Positions 18,484 through 28,037 are shown, numbered from the stretch's first letter. The stretch: 64,000 bases of DNA from Pseudobdellovibrio exovorus JSS (GCF_000348725.1 NC_020813.1:2022248-2086247); one strand, 5' to 3'. The notes: generated from the letters alone by a model not told the origin. Program-made: numbers and translations.

Positions 18484-19439
18484 TCGTTACGTGACTTATA
18501 AAGTGATACTAAAATCGAGATCAATAAAACACCGCCGATAATCCCTAACGAGATCCCAATCGGAAAGTGTCCGCCATATAGCTTATTTAGCCATACCATC
18601 TTCAAACCAACGAAGATCAAAATGAAGGACAAGCCATACTTTAGGTACTCAAAGCGATGAACCGCATCGGCCAATACCAAATATAAAGAACGTAATCCTA
18701 AAATCGCCATCATGTTTGATGTGAACACGATAAGCGGTTCTTTCGTGATGGCAAAGATCGCCGGTACTGAATCAATCGCAAAGATGATATCGGAAAGTTC
18801 AATCAAAATTAGAGCTAAAAATAGCGGCGTGAATAGTAATTTGCCGGCATTATCGCGGATCCAGAATTTTCCATCAGATAAGTTTGTTGTTAATGGTAAA
18901 TAGCGCACCAGAAAACGATACATTTTCGAGTTTTCGATATTTTGCTCGCTGTCCGTGGGAATTAACATCTTCACACCTGTGAAAATTAAAAAAGCACCGA
19001 AGATGTAAAGCATGAACGTGTACTGCATCAGCACCGCACCTAAAGAAATAAAAATAGCGCGGAAGAATAAGGCTCCTAAGATACCATATCCCAAAACACG
19101 TCGCTGCATACTTTTCGGAATACCGACAGAGGCAAAAACCAATACAAAGACGAAAATATTATCGACAGCTAATGCTTTTTCAATCAGGAAACCGCTGAAA
19201 TACTCTAGGCCCAGCTTTTTACCGATTTCAGCTCCAAACTTGTAAGAGGCGTATTGCCAAAAGACAACTCCCACTAGCAAACCGATAGAGATCCAAACAG
19301 CACTCCAACCCAACGCCTGCTTGGCCGTTAAGTTCTGTTTACCTTTTGAAATAAAGCCCATATCGAAAAATACGAGCAAAAGAACAAAGGCCGTAAAAAT
19401 ACCATAGACATGAAGATACTCAAAAAATGGAAAATGCAT
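18465..19439 (-). CDS. TerC-family integral membrane protein
   Basis: A protein of 324 residues with about nine hydrophobic segments and the family's charged intramembrane motifs (EKALAVDNIFVFVLVF and LIELSDIIFAIDSVPAIFAIT). TerC/Alx proteins are linked to tellurite resistance and to manganese or other metal export at the membrane. The ATG at 19439 has AGAGG upstream; the longer frame to 19517 reads through a perfect hairpin and is not credible. Divergent from an NhaR-like regulator, which may control it. Confidence 0.92.
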   Translation of the reverse strand: MHFPFFEYLHVYGIFTAFVLLLVFFDMGFISKGKQNLTAKQALGWSAVWISIGLLVGVVFWQYASYKFGAEIGKKLGLEYFSGFLIEKALAVDNIFVFVLVFASVGIPKSMQRRVLGYGILGALFFRAIFISLGAVLMQYTFMLYIFGAFLIFTGVKMLIPTDSEQNIENSKMYRFLVRYLPLTTNLSDGKFWIRDNAGKLLFTPLFLALILIELSDIIFAIDSVPAIFAITKEPLIVFTSNMMAILGLRSLYLVLADAVHRFEYLKYGLSFILIFVGLKMVWLNKLYGGHFPIGISLGIIGGVLLISILVSLYKSRNEPPIIQ

Positions 19440-19453
19440 AGAAACCTCTTTTC

Positions 19454-19506
19454 GGTGCCAGGCCCTATTTACGGACGCGCTGTGTCCGTAAATAGGGCCT
19501 GGCACC
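19454..19506. repeat. Perfect 23-bp inverted repeat upstream of terC
   Basis: The arms 19454-19476 and 19484-19506 are perfectly complementary over 23 bases with a 7-base spacer (GCGCTGT). The tips read GGTGCCAGGC / GCCTGGCACC. In terC mRNA the hairpin would end 14 bases before the ATG, immediately ahead of the ribosome-binding site. The shape resembles REP/REPIN-type or transposon-derived palindromes, but no second copy was found by eye. Confidence 0.9.
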
Positions 19507-19526
19507 CATAATGACACTTTTTCTTA

Positions 19527-19574
19527 ATTTGTTTAAATAGATAAAATAATAAGATAGTATCTATTTAAGCAAAT
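19527..19574. promoter_or_regulatory. Operator-like inverted repeat upstream of the LysR gene
   Basis: The arms 19527-19543 and 19558-19574 are complementary at 16 of 17 positions, separated by 14 bases, in a very AT-rich segment ending 18 bases before the regulator ATG. A shorter palindrome (AGATA-G-TATCT) is nested at 19552-19562. The position fits autoregulation by a LysR-type protein and control of the divergent terC gene; binding is inferred. Confidence 0.55.
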
Positions 19575-19592
19575 CTAGCCCAAAGGACGCGA

Positions 19593-20468
19593 ATGGACAC
19601 TTGGATCAACTACCACCACTTATACTACTTCAAAACCATTGCCGAAGAAGGCAGTGTTTCCAAAGCCGCTGAAAAGCTGCGCTTAGGACAGCCAACACTC
19701 AGTGCACAGTTGAAGCAATTTGAAGACACCATCGGAATCAAACTTTTCGACCGCCAACATAAAAAGCTCACACTCACCGAACAGGGCAAGGTGGCCTTAG
19801 AATACGCCCAGAACATCTTTAAAATGGGTAACGAGATGTATGAGGCCTTGCACGACCGCATGAGCCCTAATCGTATTCACTTGCAAATTGGAGCCTTAGA
19901 CAGCCTGACCAAAGAAATTCTTCTAGAGCTTTCAAAAGCCGCCTACAAGATAGGCCCTTGCTCGATCTCGTTGATCGAGGGTAAGCCAGAAGAAATGCTA
20001 CGCGAACTTGCAGCCCATCGCATTGATCTGTTCGTCACAAACTTCATCCCCAGCACTCTAGATACAAAACATTTCTTTTATAAGTCGATAATGAAAAACC
20101 CTGTCTCTATTTACGGAGCAAAAGAATTCAAAGGTCTTTCTACCCGCTTTCCTCAGTCTGTTTCCAACAAGCCATTTATCTTGCCTACCCATGACAGCAA
20201 GCTCAGAAGAGACTTTGAACACTGGGTTCGTCTGAATGGTTTAACTGTCGACTCGTTAGCAGAAACTCAGGATGTGAGCTTACAAAAGCTAATGGCCTCA
20301 GAAGGACTTGGCCTTATCCCCACAACATTAAAAAGTGTGGAAAGTCTTGTGAAGAACAAAACCCTTTATAAAATCGGCGCATTGACAGAAGTGTATGAAG
20401 AAGTATTTTTGATATCCGCCCAAAGAAAAATTACGAATCCGATTGCAGCCAAACTTTTAAAAAACTAA
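19593..20468 (+). CDS. LysR-family transcriptional regulator, NhaR-like
   Basis: A protein of 291 residues with an N-terminal winged helix-turn-helix (about 5-62: INYHHLYYFKTIAEEGSVSK, then AAEKLRLGQPTLSAQLKQFE) and a C-terminal effector domain. The NYHHLYYF opening and overall length match NhaR, the sodium-responsive activator of nhaA in E. coli, better than generic LysR proteins. Divergent from the terC gene across 153 bases holding two inverted repeats, so membrane ion homeostasis is the likely theme. Its end overlaps the convergent lpxH gene by 4 bases. Confidence 0.88.
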   Translation: MDTWINYHHLYYFKTIAEEGSVSKAAEKLRLGQPTLSAQLKQFEDTIGIKLFDRQHKKLTLTEQGKVALEYAQNIFKMGNEMYEALHDRMSPNRIHLQIGALDSLTKEILLELSKAAYKIGPCSISLIEGKPEEMLRELAAHRIDLFVTNFIPSTLDTKHFFYKSIMKNPVSIYGAKEFKGLSTRFPQSVSNKPFILPTHDSKLRRDFEHWVRLNGLTVDSLAETQDVSLQKLMASEGLGLIPTTLKSVESLVKNKTLYKIGALTEVYEEVFLISAQRKITNPIAAKLLKN

Positions 20469-21214
20469 AGAAAATCAGTCAGGTCTATAGTTTCCACATG
20501 ACGACCTTCAATCATCAGTACACGTGGTTTTTCTAGCCACGTACCTAAATTGATCGAGCGGATTTTCTTACCTTCTGACTCGAACTCATAATCATCATAG
20601 ACATGCATGTGACCTGTAACGATGATATCAAAAGGCTCTTCAGTATAGACCTTCTGTGCATAGCTGCGAATCATCTGACGAAGTCCATCTGTATTTTCTA
20701 GAGTGTAGCGCGCCGTTTGCTTTCGACTTTGCTGGCTTTTCTTTTCACCAAACCACTTCCAGAAAAACCCTGGTACAATATGCCCGATTGGCTCTATCCA
20801 CGGATGACGAATACGTGCACGATACTGCAAGTAAGCCGTATCATCAGGATTAATAAAATCACCATGTTCTAGGCGCACGCGATAGCCACCGATATCGAAG
20901 TACTGCATTTCTTCGATCACCGGAATACCTAAGCGCTTTGTCCAAAAAACATCGATGTGAAAATCGTGATTACCTTCAAAGTAATAGACATCCCCACCAT
21001 TTTTTTTGAACTTTGCAATTTCATCTACGAGTTGCTGGTAATGACGAACAAAGGCTCGCCCGTCAGATAGCCAAAAATCAAAGATATCCCCTAAAAGGAA
21101 TAGGCGATGCTGTTTAGGGTTCTGATTCAAATAAAACAAAAAACGCAACAGGGTATTCCCGTTGCGTTCATTGACATCTTTAAGATGAAGATCAGACAGA
21201 AACCAAGACTTCAC
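20465..21214 (-). CDS. lpxH: UDP-2,3-diacylglucosamine diphosphatase
   Basis: Metallophosphatase that hydrolyses UDP-2,3-diacylglucosamine to lipid X in lipid A synthesis, at the cytosolic face of the inner membrane. The 249-residue protein shows the calcineurin-fold motifs in order: SDLHLKD (about 7-13), GDIFDFW, GNHDFHID, LEHGD and GHMHVY. GNHD replaces the GNRD common in LpxH, so a close paralogue is possible. GTG start. It follows ftsZ by 3 bases and is the distal gene of the cell-division run. Confidence 0.82.
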   Translation of the reverse strand: MKSWFLSDLHLKDVNERNGNTLLRFLFYLNQNPKQHRLFLLGDIFDFWLSDGRAFVRHYQQLVDEIAKFKKNGGDVYYFEGNHDFHIDVFWTKRLGIPVIEEMQYFDIGGYRVRLEHGDFINPDDTAYLQYRARIRHPWIEPIGHIVPGFFWKWFGEKKSQQSRKQTARYTLENTDGLRQMIRSYAQKVYTEEPFDIIVTGHMHVYDDYEFESEGKKIRSINLGTWLEKPRVLMIEGRHVETIDLTDFL

Positions 21215-21217
21215 AAT

Positions 21218-22720
21218 CTAGTTCTGTAAGTCGATTCCTTGCTTCTTTCTGATGAAAGCTGGAACTTCAAGAATATCGCGCGCCATTTTACGTGCGTCTT
21301 CAAATTGCTTGTCCCCATCCATCATTGAAAGTTGCTCAGGGTTCATTGTTTTTTCATTTGTCATCTGTTGAGTCACTTGTGTTTCACGGAAAGCTTTCGC
21401 TTTCGCTAACAACATATCACGTGCAGTTGTCGCCATGCTGCCCGCAGTATTTGAAGTCAACGGAGACACTTCTGTAGACAACCCAGCTTCAGCAGCCATT
21501 TCAGCTACTTCTGCATCTGTCGCCATCATCATTTCAGTCATTTGCTCTTGTGGAGCTTCATTCGTGAAAGACTTGATCGACTCTTGCACATTGTTGATTG
21601 AAGGCAACGTTTGCGCTGGAGTCGGAGGCATCATTTGCGGCATAGCTGGAGCCATTGTTTGGGCTGGCGCTTGTGGAGCAGCCATCATCGGCTGTTGAGC
21701 CGGAGCTGATGGTTGCAAGAAGTTTTGCATTGTATTGAAGTTGTTGATACCTGCAATTTTATCTTCGCGGTGGAAACCAGTCGCGATAACAGTAACACGA
21801 ACTTCGTCGCCAAGATTCGGATCGATAACCGCACCAAAGATAACTTCAGCATCTTCACTAGCTGCTTCAGTGATTAATTGAGACGCTTCATTCACTTCAT
21901 ATAATGACAAGTCAGATCCACCCGTAACATTGATGATGATACCAGTAGCGCCATCGATTTTTACATTTTCTAGTAACGGAGAAGAAATCGCTTGAGTTGC
22001 TGCTTCGATTGCACGGTTTTCACCAGTTGCAGATCCTGTACCCATCAAAGCTAAACCTTTGTTAGCCATAACAGTGCGGATATCGGCGAAGTCCAAATTG
22101 ATCAAACCACGAATGTTGATCAAATCAGAAATACCTTTTACAGCTTGATGTAATACTTCGTCAGCTTTTTTAAAAGTTTCTAATAGAGGAGTTTTTTCAC
22201 CTGCAACAGCTAACAATTTTTGATTTGGGATAACAACTAAAGCATCTACGTTTTCTTTAAGTTCAGCTAAACCGCATTCAGCATGTTTGCCACGTTTTTT
22301 CCCTTCAAACATGAATGGCTTAGTTACTACACCGATAGTTAAAGCACCCAATTCACGTGCGATTTTTGCTACAACCGGAGCTCCGCCAGTTCCTGTACCA
22401 CCGCCCATACCAGCAGTGACAAAAACCATGTCGGCACCTTTTAATTGATCAACGATATCGTTGTAAGACTCGATCGCACTTCTGCGACCTACATCAGGAT
22501 TAGCACCAGCTCCAAGACCTTTTGTTAAGTCAGCACCTAGTTGAATTTTATGACCAGCTTTGCTTGAGTTCAATGCTTGGATGTCAGTATTCGCCACAAC
22601 AAACTCAACACCAGTCATACCAGTCTCGATCATTGTTGTTACTGCGTTACTACCGCCACCACCTACACCAACAACTTTAATGTTGGCACCTATGTTTACG
22701 TTCTCCTCAAGTTCAAACAT
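21218..22720 (-). CDS. ftsZ: Cell division protein FtsZ
   Basis: Tubulin-like GTPase forming the Z ring. The 500-residue protein is longer than the roughly 380-residue E. coli form. The GTPase core (1-320) has [10 protein letters not shown] near residue 18, the tubulin signature [10 protein letters not shown] and the DFADIRTVM segment. Residues about 330-460 form a linker very rich in Met, Pro, Gln and Ala ([14 protein letters not shown]). The conserved C-terminal peptide for FtsA binding is present as [13 protein letters not shown] near the end. The ribosome-binding site GGAGGG lies just before the ATG. Expected order ftsQ-ftsA-ftsZ is kept. Confidence 0.97.
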   Translation of the reverse strand: MFELEENVNIGANIKVVGVGGGGSNAVTTMIETGMTGVEFVVANTDIQALNSSKAGHKIQLGADLTKGLGAGANPDVGRRSAIESYNDIVDQLKGADMVFVTAGMGGGTGTGGAPVVAKIARELGALTIGVVTKPFMFEGKKRGKHAECGLAELKENVDALVVIPNQKLLAVAGEKTPLLETFKKADEVLHQAVKGISDLINIRGLINLDFADIRTVMANKGLALMGTGSATGENRAIEAATQAISSPLLENVKIDGATGIIINVTGGSDLSLYEVNEASQLITEAASEDAEVIFGAVIDPNLGDEVRVTVIATGFHREDKIAGINNFNTMQNFLQPSAPAQQPMMAAPQAPAQTMAPAMPQMMPPTPAQTLPSINNVQESIKSFTNEAPQEQMTEMMMATDAEVAEMAAEAGLSTEVSPLTSNTAGSMATTARDMLLAKAKAFRETQVTQQMTNEKTMNPEQLSMMDGDKQFEDARKMARDILEVPAFIRKKQGIDLQN

Positions 22721-22762
22721 GTTCCCTCCGTAGAAAATAATTTTTGCCGTACTCGGTCTTAA

Positions 22763-24070
22763 TTAAAATAAGTCGTTAAAAAACTTTTTAAGCTTAGATG
22801 AAAATCCATCTAGGCTGCCATTGGTGTTGCCACCTGAAAACATAGCTCCCGATTCTTTGCGGGCACGAGCATAGTACTCTCTTTTTTGCTCTAGACCATG
22901 CATCAAAAGACCGATTGAAGTAGCGAACTCACCACCCTTAACCACATCTTTTAAACCACCAACTTGGCGTGGAAACCCACGACGAACAGGAATATCGAAA
23001 ATGAATTCACCCATTTCGATAATACCATCCAAACTACTTGTTCCACCTGTAACTACGATTCCAGAACCTAAAACCGGCTGCAATCCACTTTGGCGGATAT
23101 TGTTAGCGATCATACCTAAGCACTCTTCTGCGCGCGCTTCGATAATATGAGCTAACTCTTTACGAGGAATAGTACGTGACTTGCGGCCACCTACACCTTC
23201 CACTTCAACGCTGTCTTCATCAGAAACTAAAGAAGCCAACGCTGAACCATATTTTTTCTTTAATTCTTCAGCTGCATACTGAGGAGTTCTTAAACCAACA
23301 GAAATATCATTTGTAAAATGCGAACCACCTACAGGAATTACCGCTGTGTGAGCTACGCTACCATTTACAAAGTAAACGATTTTGCTGGAGCCACCGCCGA
23401 TATCCACAGTGCACACGCCAAGATTTTTTTCATCTTCGCTAAGAACGGCTTTACTTGCTGCCAAGTGATCTAAAACAATACCCATCACTTTGAAACCAGC
23501 TTTTTCAATACATTTAGTTAAATTTGAAATAGCAGATTGGCTTGCTGTTACGATATGAACACTTGCCTCTAAGCGGATGCCGCTCATGCCGATCGGATCA
23601 GAAATTCCATCTTGTGAGTCTATTTTGTATTCACGAGGAATCACATGTAGAACCATGCGATCTGCTGGAACCATGATAGCTTTGGCAGCCTCGATCACAC
23701 GCTCAACATCATGCTGAGTGACTTCTTTGTTCTTGATCGCAACCATGCCCTTTGAATCAAAAGACTGAATGTGTGTTCCGCTGACTGATACCCACACTTC
23801 ATTCGTGCTGTATCCAGACATCAACTCGGCTTCTTCTTTTGCTTTACGAATAGATTCTGTCGTGGCTTCGATATTCACCACAACACCATGACGAGTTCCC
23901 GTGTTAGGCGCTAACCCCACACCGACAACATCAATTGGAGTTTCTTGATGTTTCATCATGTTGTGAGAGTCGTGACGAGGAGGTGCTCCAACTACACTGT
24001 AAACGAGTTTAACTAAAGAAGATCCTATATCCAAGGAGGCCAAGACAGGCCCATTATTTGAAGTACTCAT
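22763..24070 (-). CDS. ftsA: Cell division protein FtsA
   Basis: Actin-like ATPase that tethers FtsZ to the membrane. 435 residues from the ATG at 24070, which has AAGGAC upstream; the longer frame to 24118 adds 16 unlikely residues. The start has the phosphate-1 loop LDIGSSLVKLV, and the middle has VDIGGGSSKIVYF and VVTGGTSSLDG. The last residues KLKKFFNDLF form the amphipathic membrane-targeting helix. It precedes ftsZ by 42 bases. Confidence 0.96.
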   Translation of the reverse strand: MSTSNNGPVLASLDIGSSLVKLVYSVVGAPPRHDSHNMMKHQETPIDVVGVGLAPNTGTRHGVVVNIEATTESIRKAKEEAELMSGYSTNEVWVSVSGTHIQSFDSKGMVAIKNKEVTQHDVERVIEAAKAIMVPADRMVLHVIPREYKIDSQDGISDPIGMSGIRLEASVHIVTASQSAISNLTKCIEKAGFKVMGIVLDHLAASKAVLSEDEKNLGVCTVDIGGGSSKIVYFVNGSVAHTAVIPVGGSHFTNDISVGLRTPQYAAEELKKKYGSALASLVSDEDSVEVEGVGGRKSRTIPRKELAHIIEARAEECLGMIANNIRQSGLQPVLGSGIVVTGGTSSLDGIIEMGEFIFDIPVRRGFPRQVGGLKDVVKGGEFATSIGLLMHGLEQKREYYARARKESGAMFSGGNTNGSLDGFSSKLKKFFNDLF

Positions 24071-24177
24071 CCTTAAGTCCTTTAGACTATTAAAGTCTTT
24101 AAAATGGTTCGAACTCAAGCGGTCGATTCCTTTGTATTCTCTAAGTTGCTTATCACGTTGCCAAAAATATCAACTAC

Positions 24178-24200
24178 TTGATGCATTTTAATGCAATCAA
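24178..24200. promoter_or_regulatory. Palindrome between ftsQ and ftsA
   Basis: TTGATGCATT (24178-24187) and AATGCAATCAA (24190-24200) form an inverted repeat with one bulged base around TT. It lies in the 173-base gap ahead of ftsA, where a promoter or operator for ftsA-ftsZ would be expected. I could not define a convincing -10/-35 pair. Confidence 0.3.
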
Positions 24201-24243
24201 TATGGACAAAAGTCATCCGGACTGATGTCTATATAATTTTAGC

Positions 24244-25008
24244 TTAGGGATTCTGCTGCAACCTGACAAGAACTTTTTTCGACAGATTTGCGTCTATGAC
24301 GCGAGCCTTAAGATTACGGCTTTCGAGGTATTCCATGACCTGAGCGATTCGAACGGACTTAATTTCAAACTGCTCTTCACCCAAGTTCACCTTGGTTTCG
24401 GATTGAAGTAACTTGATCCAGTATCCTTCTTTTTTATCATAACCAATTTCTGAAATCTGAGTCGAACTCATGCGACCCTTTTCTGGCAAGGCTTTGATAA
24501 CGTTGATCGCCCCTTCACGCACACGTTCATTTTTTACCAAAGACTCATCATAAGAGACGATGGCGTTTGGAGCATCATCTGAAGAAATTCTTTCTAAAAC
24601 GCGTCCACTTTTTGTGATAGGCAATAAAGCGGATGTTTCGCTACCTGAAGCTGAAGATAACACTAAAAGAGTCACCGTATCTGGTTCGATCACTAATTTA
24701 ATCGTTGAAGGCCACGAGCGAGAAAGCTGAAAATTCTTAATCCATTTTTCTTCGCGCAAAGACTTTGAAATCTGACTGAGTGGAGCCTTCCACAGCGAGA
24801 TCCCCTTCACTGAATCTAATTTCGCTTGAAGTTTCTGTAAGCGTGGAGCCACAAAGTTCTTCTGCGACTCAGTCGTCTGCACTTTGATTTCGACGTTATC
24901 AATTTGAAAGAAACCCTGTTGATCTAGTGAGTAAAGTGAAAAGGCGATAACTGCAGGAAACAGTACAAAAGCAGCCATCAATTTGAAGATTTTCTTAAAC
25001 AATTTCAC
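24244..25008 (-). CDS. ftsQ: Cell division protein FtsQ
   Basis: A bitopic divisome protein linking FtsL/FtsB-type proteins to the ring. 254 residues: a short basic cytosolic tail, one membrane span (about 9-30), a POTRA domain (about 35-105, opening FFQIDNVEIKV) and a periplasmic beta domain. Recognition rests on this layout and the position directly before ftsA, since FtsQ sequences diverge widely. GTG start without a strong ribosome-binding site. Confidence 0.85.
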   Translation of the reverse strand: MKLFKKIFKLMAAFVLFPAVIAFSLYSLDQQGFFQIDNVEIKVQTTESQKNFVAPRLQKLQAKLDSVKGISLWKAPLSQISKSLREEKWIKNFQLSRSWPSTIKLVIEPDTVTLLVLSSASGSETSALLPITKSGRVLERISSDDAPNAIVSYDESLVKNERVREGAINVIKALPEKGRMSSTQISEIGYDKKEGYWIKLLQSETKVNLGEEQFEIKSVRIAQVMEYLESRNLKARVIDANLSKKVLVRLQQNP

Positions 25009-25099
25009 ACTTTTACTGTAGTGCGAAAGGCCTTTAAATTCGAGTCTAGAACAGATTCCCAGACCAAGGTGTGGCTGCTCTCGTTTTCAACTTTTTATG

Positions 25100-25633
25100 T
25101 TAGTTACGGCCGATGACGTGTTTCTTACTGTAGGCTCTTTTAAGGTGATCGGTGTTCACAACCCAATCATAGCGGACGCGTTCGAAGTCCACGCTGAATT
25201 CATAGACTTCTATTTTGATGCTCTCTAAGCTCGCGGGACGACGAGAGTTTTTTGCAACTTCAGTCAAAAGTGTCTGAAGGTTCATGTTTAACATTTCATC
25301 TTTCGGCATAAAGCTCGCCAGTAACATCAACGTACCTAGCTCGTCCATCTTCGGAATCACCGCTCGTACATTTACGCGCGCCTTTTTTCCGTCCACGATA
25401 GTGTCGTAGCTGATTTTGATGTGCTTTGAAACATGATTTAGAATACTGCTTTTTAAACGAGAATCAGTTCGGCCTAGAAACTTATCCAACTCAAGACGCG
25501 TCTTCGCTAAAATCTGCGCTTTGCCGACTTCTTTATCGACAACAGATTCTAACTTATATCGGTTTGTGCAACTGCTGAGCACCAACAATGACATGCAGGT
25601 CGCTAGCAATAAACAAATCTTGAAGAAACGCAC
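25100..25633 (-). CDS. Predicted lipoprotein between murB and ftsQ
   Basis: A protein of 177 residues with a clear lipoprotein signal (lipobox LSSC, Cys at about residue 22). The mature part alternates charged helix and beta (about 60-100: SYDTIVDGKKARVNVRAVI), reminiscent of small periplasmic folds, but no family is recognised. GTG start with AAGGAG just upstream. Placement inside the division cluster in the same orientation suggests an envelope or division role; that is inference. Confidence 0.75.
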   Translation of the reverse strand: MRFFKICLLLATCMSLLVLSSCTNRYKLESVVDKEVGKAQILAKTRLELDKFLGRTDSRLKSSILNHVSKHIKISYDTIVDGKKARVNVRAVIPKMDELGTLMLLASFMPKDEMLNMNLQTLLTEVAKNSRRPASLESIKIEVYEFSVDFERVRYDWVVNTDHLKRAYSKKHVIGRN

Positions 25634-25767
25634 CTTAACTCCTTGAAATAAGTGGCTCTTCTTTATTTTCGGTGCATATTGGCAACAACATGAGACTAGT
25701 TGTCGTATTATTTTGAGATTTTTTATTTTTTATTAAACAAGACTAAGGTCGAACTGCGTTTAAATCG

Positions 25768-26658
25768 TTACCAGTCCCCAAGACGAATCACTTCGGTCAC
25801 GATATCCACGCCTTTTTGCTCTTTAACAGTTTTCTGCACATGTAGAATCAGATTCCAAGCATCCGCAGCTTTGGCCTCTTCGACATTGACGATAAAGTTC
25901 GCGTGCTTAGTCGACACCTGAGCTCCCCCAATGCGATATCCTTTAAGACCACACTGATCTATTAACTGCGCGACCTTATACCCCTCTGGATTTTTGAATA
26001 CCGATCCACAACTGGGCATATCCAATGGCTGCTTAGAAAGACGAATTTTATTGGCTTCACGAACCTGTGTGAGGATCTCGGGTTTGCGTTCATAGGGCCA
26101 ACTCAGCCTTACACGCATCACGATATGAGGCTGCCACCCATCTGTGTGTCGATAACTGATTTTCAAATCGCTTTTTTGTAACTCTTTGATTTCGCCATCA
26201 ATCGTCATCACGTCAATGCTGTCGACCATTTCCATAAACTCGCGAGGTGTAAACATCTCGGCTACGCCCGCGTTCATAACAACGCCGCCCCCCACATCAC
26301 CAGGAAGTCCCGCCAAAAACAAGGCTGGCCCCATTTGGTTTTTCAAAAAGACTTTTAGAAGTTCTGACTTAGCTGTACCCGAAAGACAGTTAATGTGAAG
26401 ACGACCATCGCGAATTTCCGTGCTGATTTCAGAAAAACGACGAAGACCAATCGTCAATCCACGAATCCCTTTATCCGATATCAACACATTAGAGCCCCCA
26501 CCTAAAATAGTGATGGGCAATTGATTCTGTTTTGCAAAAGCTAGAGCTTCTTTTAATTCATCGACAGTTGTTGGCAGACAAAAATGATCGGCATCACCAC
26601 CGATCATCCACGATGTGTACTGTGCCAGATTAACGTTGTTTAAGATGCTCAAGGACAT
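25768..26658 (-). CDS. murB: UDP-N-acetylenolpyruvoylglucosamine reductase
   Basis: NADPH-dependent flavoenzyme making UDP-MurNAc in the cytosol. 296 residues, the short type-II form. FAD-binding motifs GGGSNVLISDKGIRG and LPGDVGGGVVMNAG, then SCGSVFKNPEG with the catalytic Ser and GGAQVSTKHANFI. Its start lies 29 bases inside the end of murC, so the two are translationally coupled. Confidence 0.95.
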   Translation of the reverse strand: MSLSILNNVNLAQYTSWMIGGDADHFCLPTTVDELKEALAFAKQNQLPITILGGGSNVLISDKGIRGLTIGLRRFSEISTEIRDGRLHINCLSGTAKSELLKVFLKNQMGPALFLAGLPGDVGGGVVMNAGVAEMFTPREFMEMVDSIDVMTIDGEIKELQKSDLKISYRHTDGWQPHIVMRVRLSWPYERKPEILTQVREANKIRLSKQPLDMPSCGSVFKNPEGYKVAQLIDQCGLKGYRIGGAQVSTKHANFIVNVEEAKAADAWNLILHVQKTVKEQKGVDIVTEVIRLGDW

Positions 26659-28003
26659 CTAACCCCAACTTCCAACCGTCTCCGGCTCCTAAGGTTAAGA
26701 AAATATCTCCAGCTTTTAACTGTTTTAATATCTCAGCGACTTGTTCGGGACCTTTAGGACTTAAAAAACCATGATCGTGCTTCACTTCAACCAAAAGTTT
26801 TTCCGAGCTAATACCTGGGATAGGGGCTTCACCCGCAGCATAGATATCACCCATCAATAAAACATCTGCCTGAGAAAAACAGGTTTTAAAATCCTGCCAG
26901 CAATGTTCTGTGCGCGAGTAGCGATGCGGTTGAAAGTAAACAACTAAGCGATGATCTTCAAATTTTTCACGGAAGGCCTGTAGTGCAGCACGTACTTCGG
27001 TTGGATGGTGACCATAATCATCATAAACTTTGATTTGATTCGCTTCTCCTTTAAAGTGGAAACGGCGATCCACACCTTCAAAGTTTTGTAGACCTTGAGC
27101 GCACATATCAAAGCTCACGCCTGCCGCCATAGAAGCCACCAAGCTCGCTGTGGCGTTCAAAGCATTGTGACGACCGGGCGCATGCGGAAGGCTGAATTGA
27201 CCCAAGCGCTCTTTCGTTCCTGCTGCATGATTATTTTTATAGACAGTGTACGTGCCTTTTTCTCCTTCGATCACATAGTCATTCTTCGGATCAAATCCAT
27301 AGAACACAATACGTTTAGAAAAGTTGGAAAACAGTTCGCGCACATCAGGATCATCACCGCAGACGACAACTAAACCATAGAAAGGAATTCTATAAGCAAA
27401 ATCTAAAAAAGCTTTCTTCAAATTTTCAAAGCTTTTGAAATGATCCATGTGATCTGAATCTATATTCGTGATCACGGCGATCTCGGGTGAAAGTTTATTA
27501 AAGCTTCCATCACTTTCATCTGCTTCAGCAATCAGCCAGTCACCGTTACCGAGAATGGCTGTCGACTTAATTCTTTCAAATCGGCCACCAATAACGATTG
27601 TGGGATTTTGCCCTGCTTCTAGAAAGATCGAAGAAATCAAACTGGTTGTCGTCGTTTTTCCGTGCGTTCCCGCAACCGCAATTCCACGACGTAGACGCAT
27701 GATCTCGGCCAGCGCTTCTGCGCGAGGAATCATCGGAATATCTTGCGCGCGCGCCTGCACCATCTCGGGGTTAGAAAAAGCAATCGCGCTGGAATAAACA
27801 ACCACATTAGCTGAGCCGACATTTTCTGCCGTATGCCCTTTGAAAACACGGATACCTAAAGCTTTTAATCGCTCTGTATTGGCATTATCACTGGCATCTG
27901 AGCCCGTAACTGTCGCGCCGATATTGTGTAGCAGCTCGGCCAGACCGCACATCCCGATGCCACCGATACCTATAAAATGGAACTTTGCGTTCTTTAACTT
28001 CAT
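26630..28003 (-). CDS. murC: UDP-N-acetylmuramate--L-alanine ligase
   Basis: Adds L-Ala to UDP-MurNAc. 457 residues from the ATG at 28003 (a TTG two codons earlier is less likely). Motifs: GIGGIGMCGLAELL for the nucleotide, GTHGKTTTTSL as the ATP loop, HMDHF.SF and the DDYGHHPTEV segment typical of MurC. First gene of the downstream dcw unit murC-murB-lipoprotein-ftsQ-ftsA-ftsZ, after the interruption that separates it from murG. Confidence 0.96.
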   Translation of the reverse strand: MKLKNAKFHFIGIGGIGMCGLAELLHNIGATVTGSDASDNANTERLKALGIRVFKGHTAENVGSANVVVYSSAIAFSNPEMVQARAQDIPMIPRAEALAEIMRLRRGIAVAGTHGKTTTTSLISSIFLEAGQNPTIVIGGRFERIKSTAILGNGDWLIAEADESDGSFNKLSPEIAVITNIDSDHMDHFKSFENLKKAFLDFAYRIPFYGLVVVCGDDPDVRELFSNFSKRIVFYGFDPKNDYVIEGEKGTYTVYKNNHAAGTKERLGQFSLPHAPGRHNALNATASLVASMAAGVSFDMCAQGLQNFEGVDRRFHFKGEANQIKVYDDYGHHPTEVRAALQAFREKFEDHRLVVYFQPHRYSRTEHCWQDFKTCFSQADVLLMGDIYAAGEAPIPGISSEKLLVEVKHDHGFLSPKGPEQVAEILKQLKAGDIFLTLGAGDGWKLGLDVLEHLKQR

Positions 28004-28037
28004 ACCCAATTAGTTTGAACAAATTTGCCAGCAAATG

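Noticed and set aside
19440-19517. N-terminal extension of TerC
   Set aside because: The frame is created by reading through the 23-bp palindrome; the ATG at 19439 has a ribosome-binding site and starts the membrane protein properly.
19440-19592. yybP-ykoY manganese riboswitch upstream of terC
   Set aside because: The known aptamer needs about 100 bases with a four-way layout; the segment here is a simple long hairpin plus an AT-rich inverted repeat.
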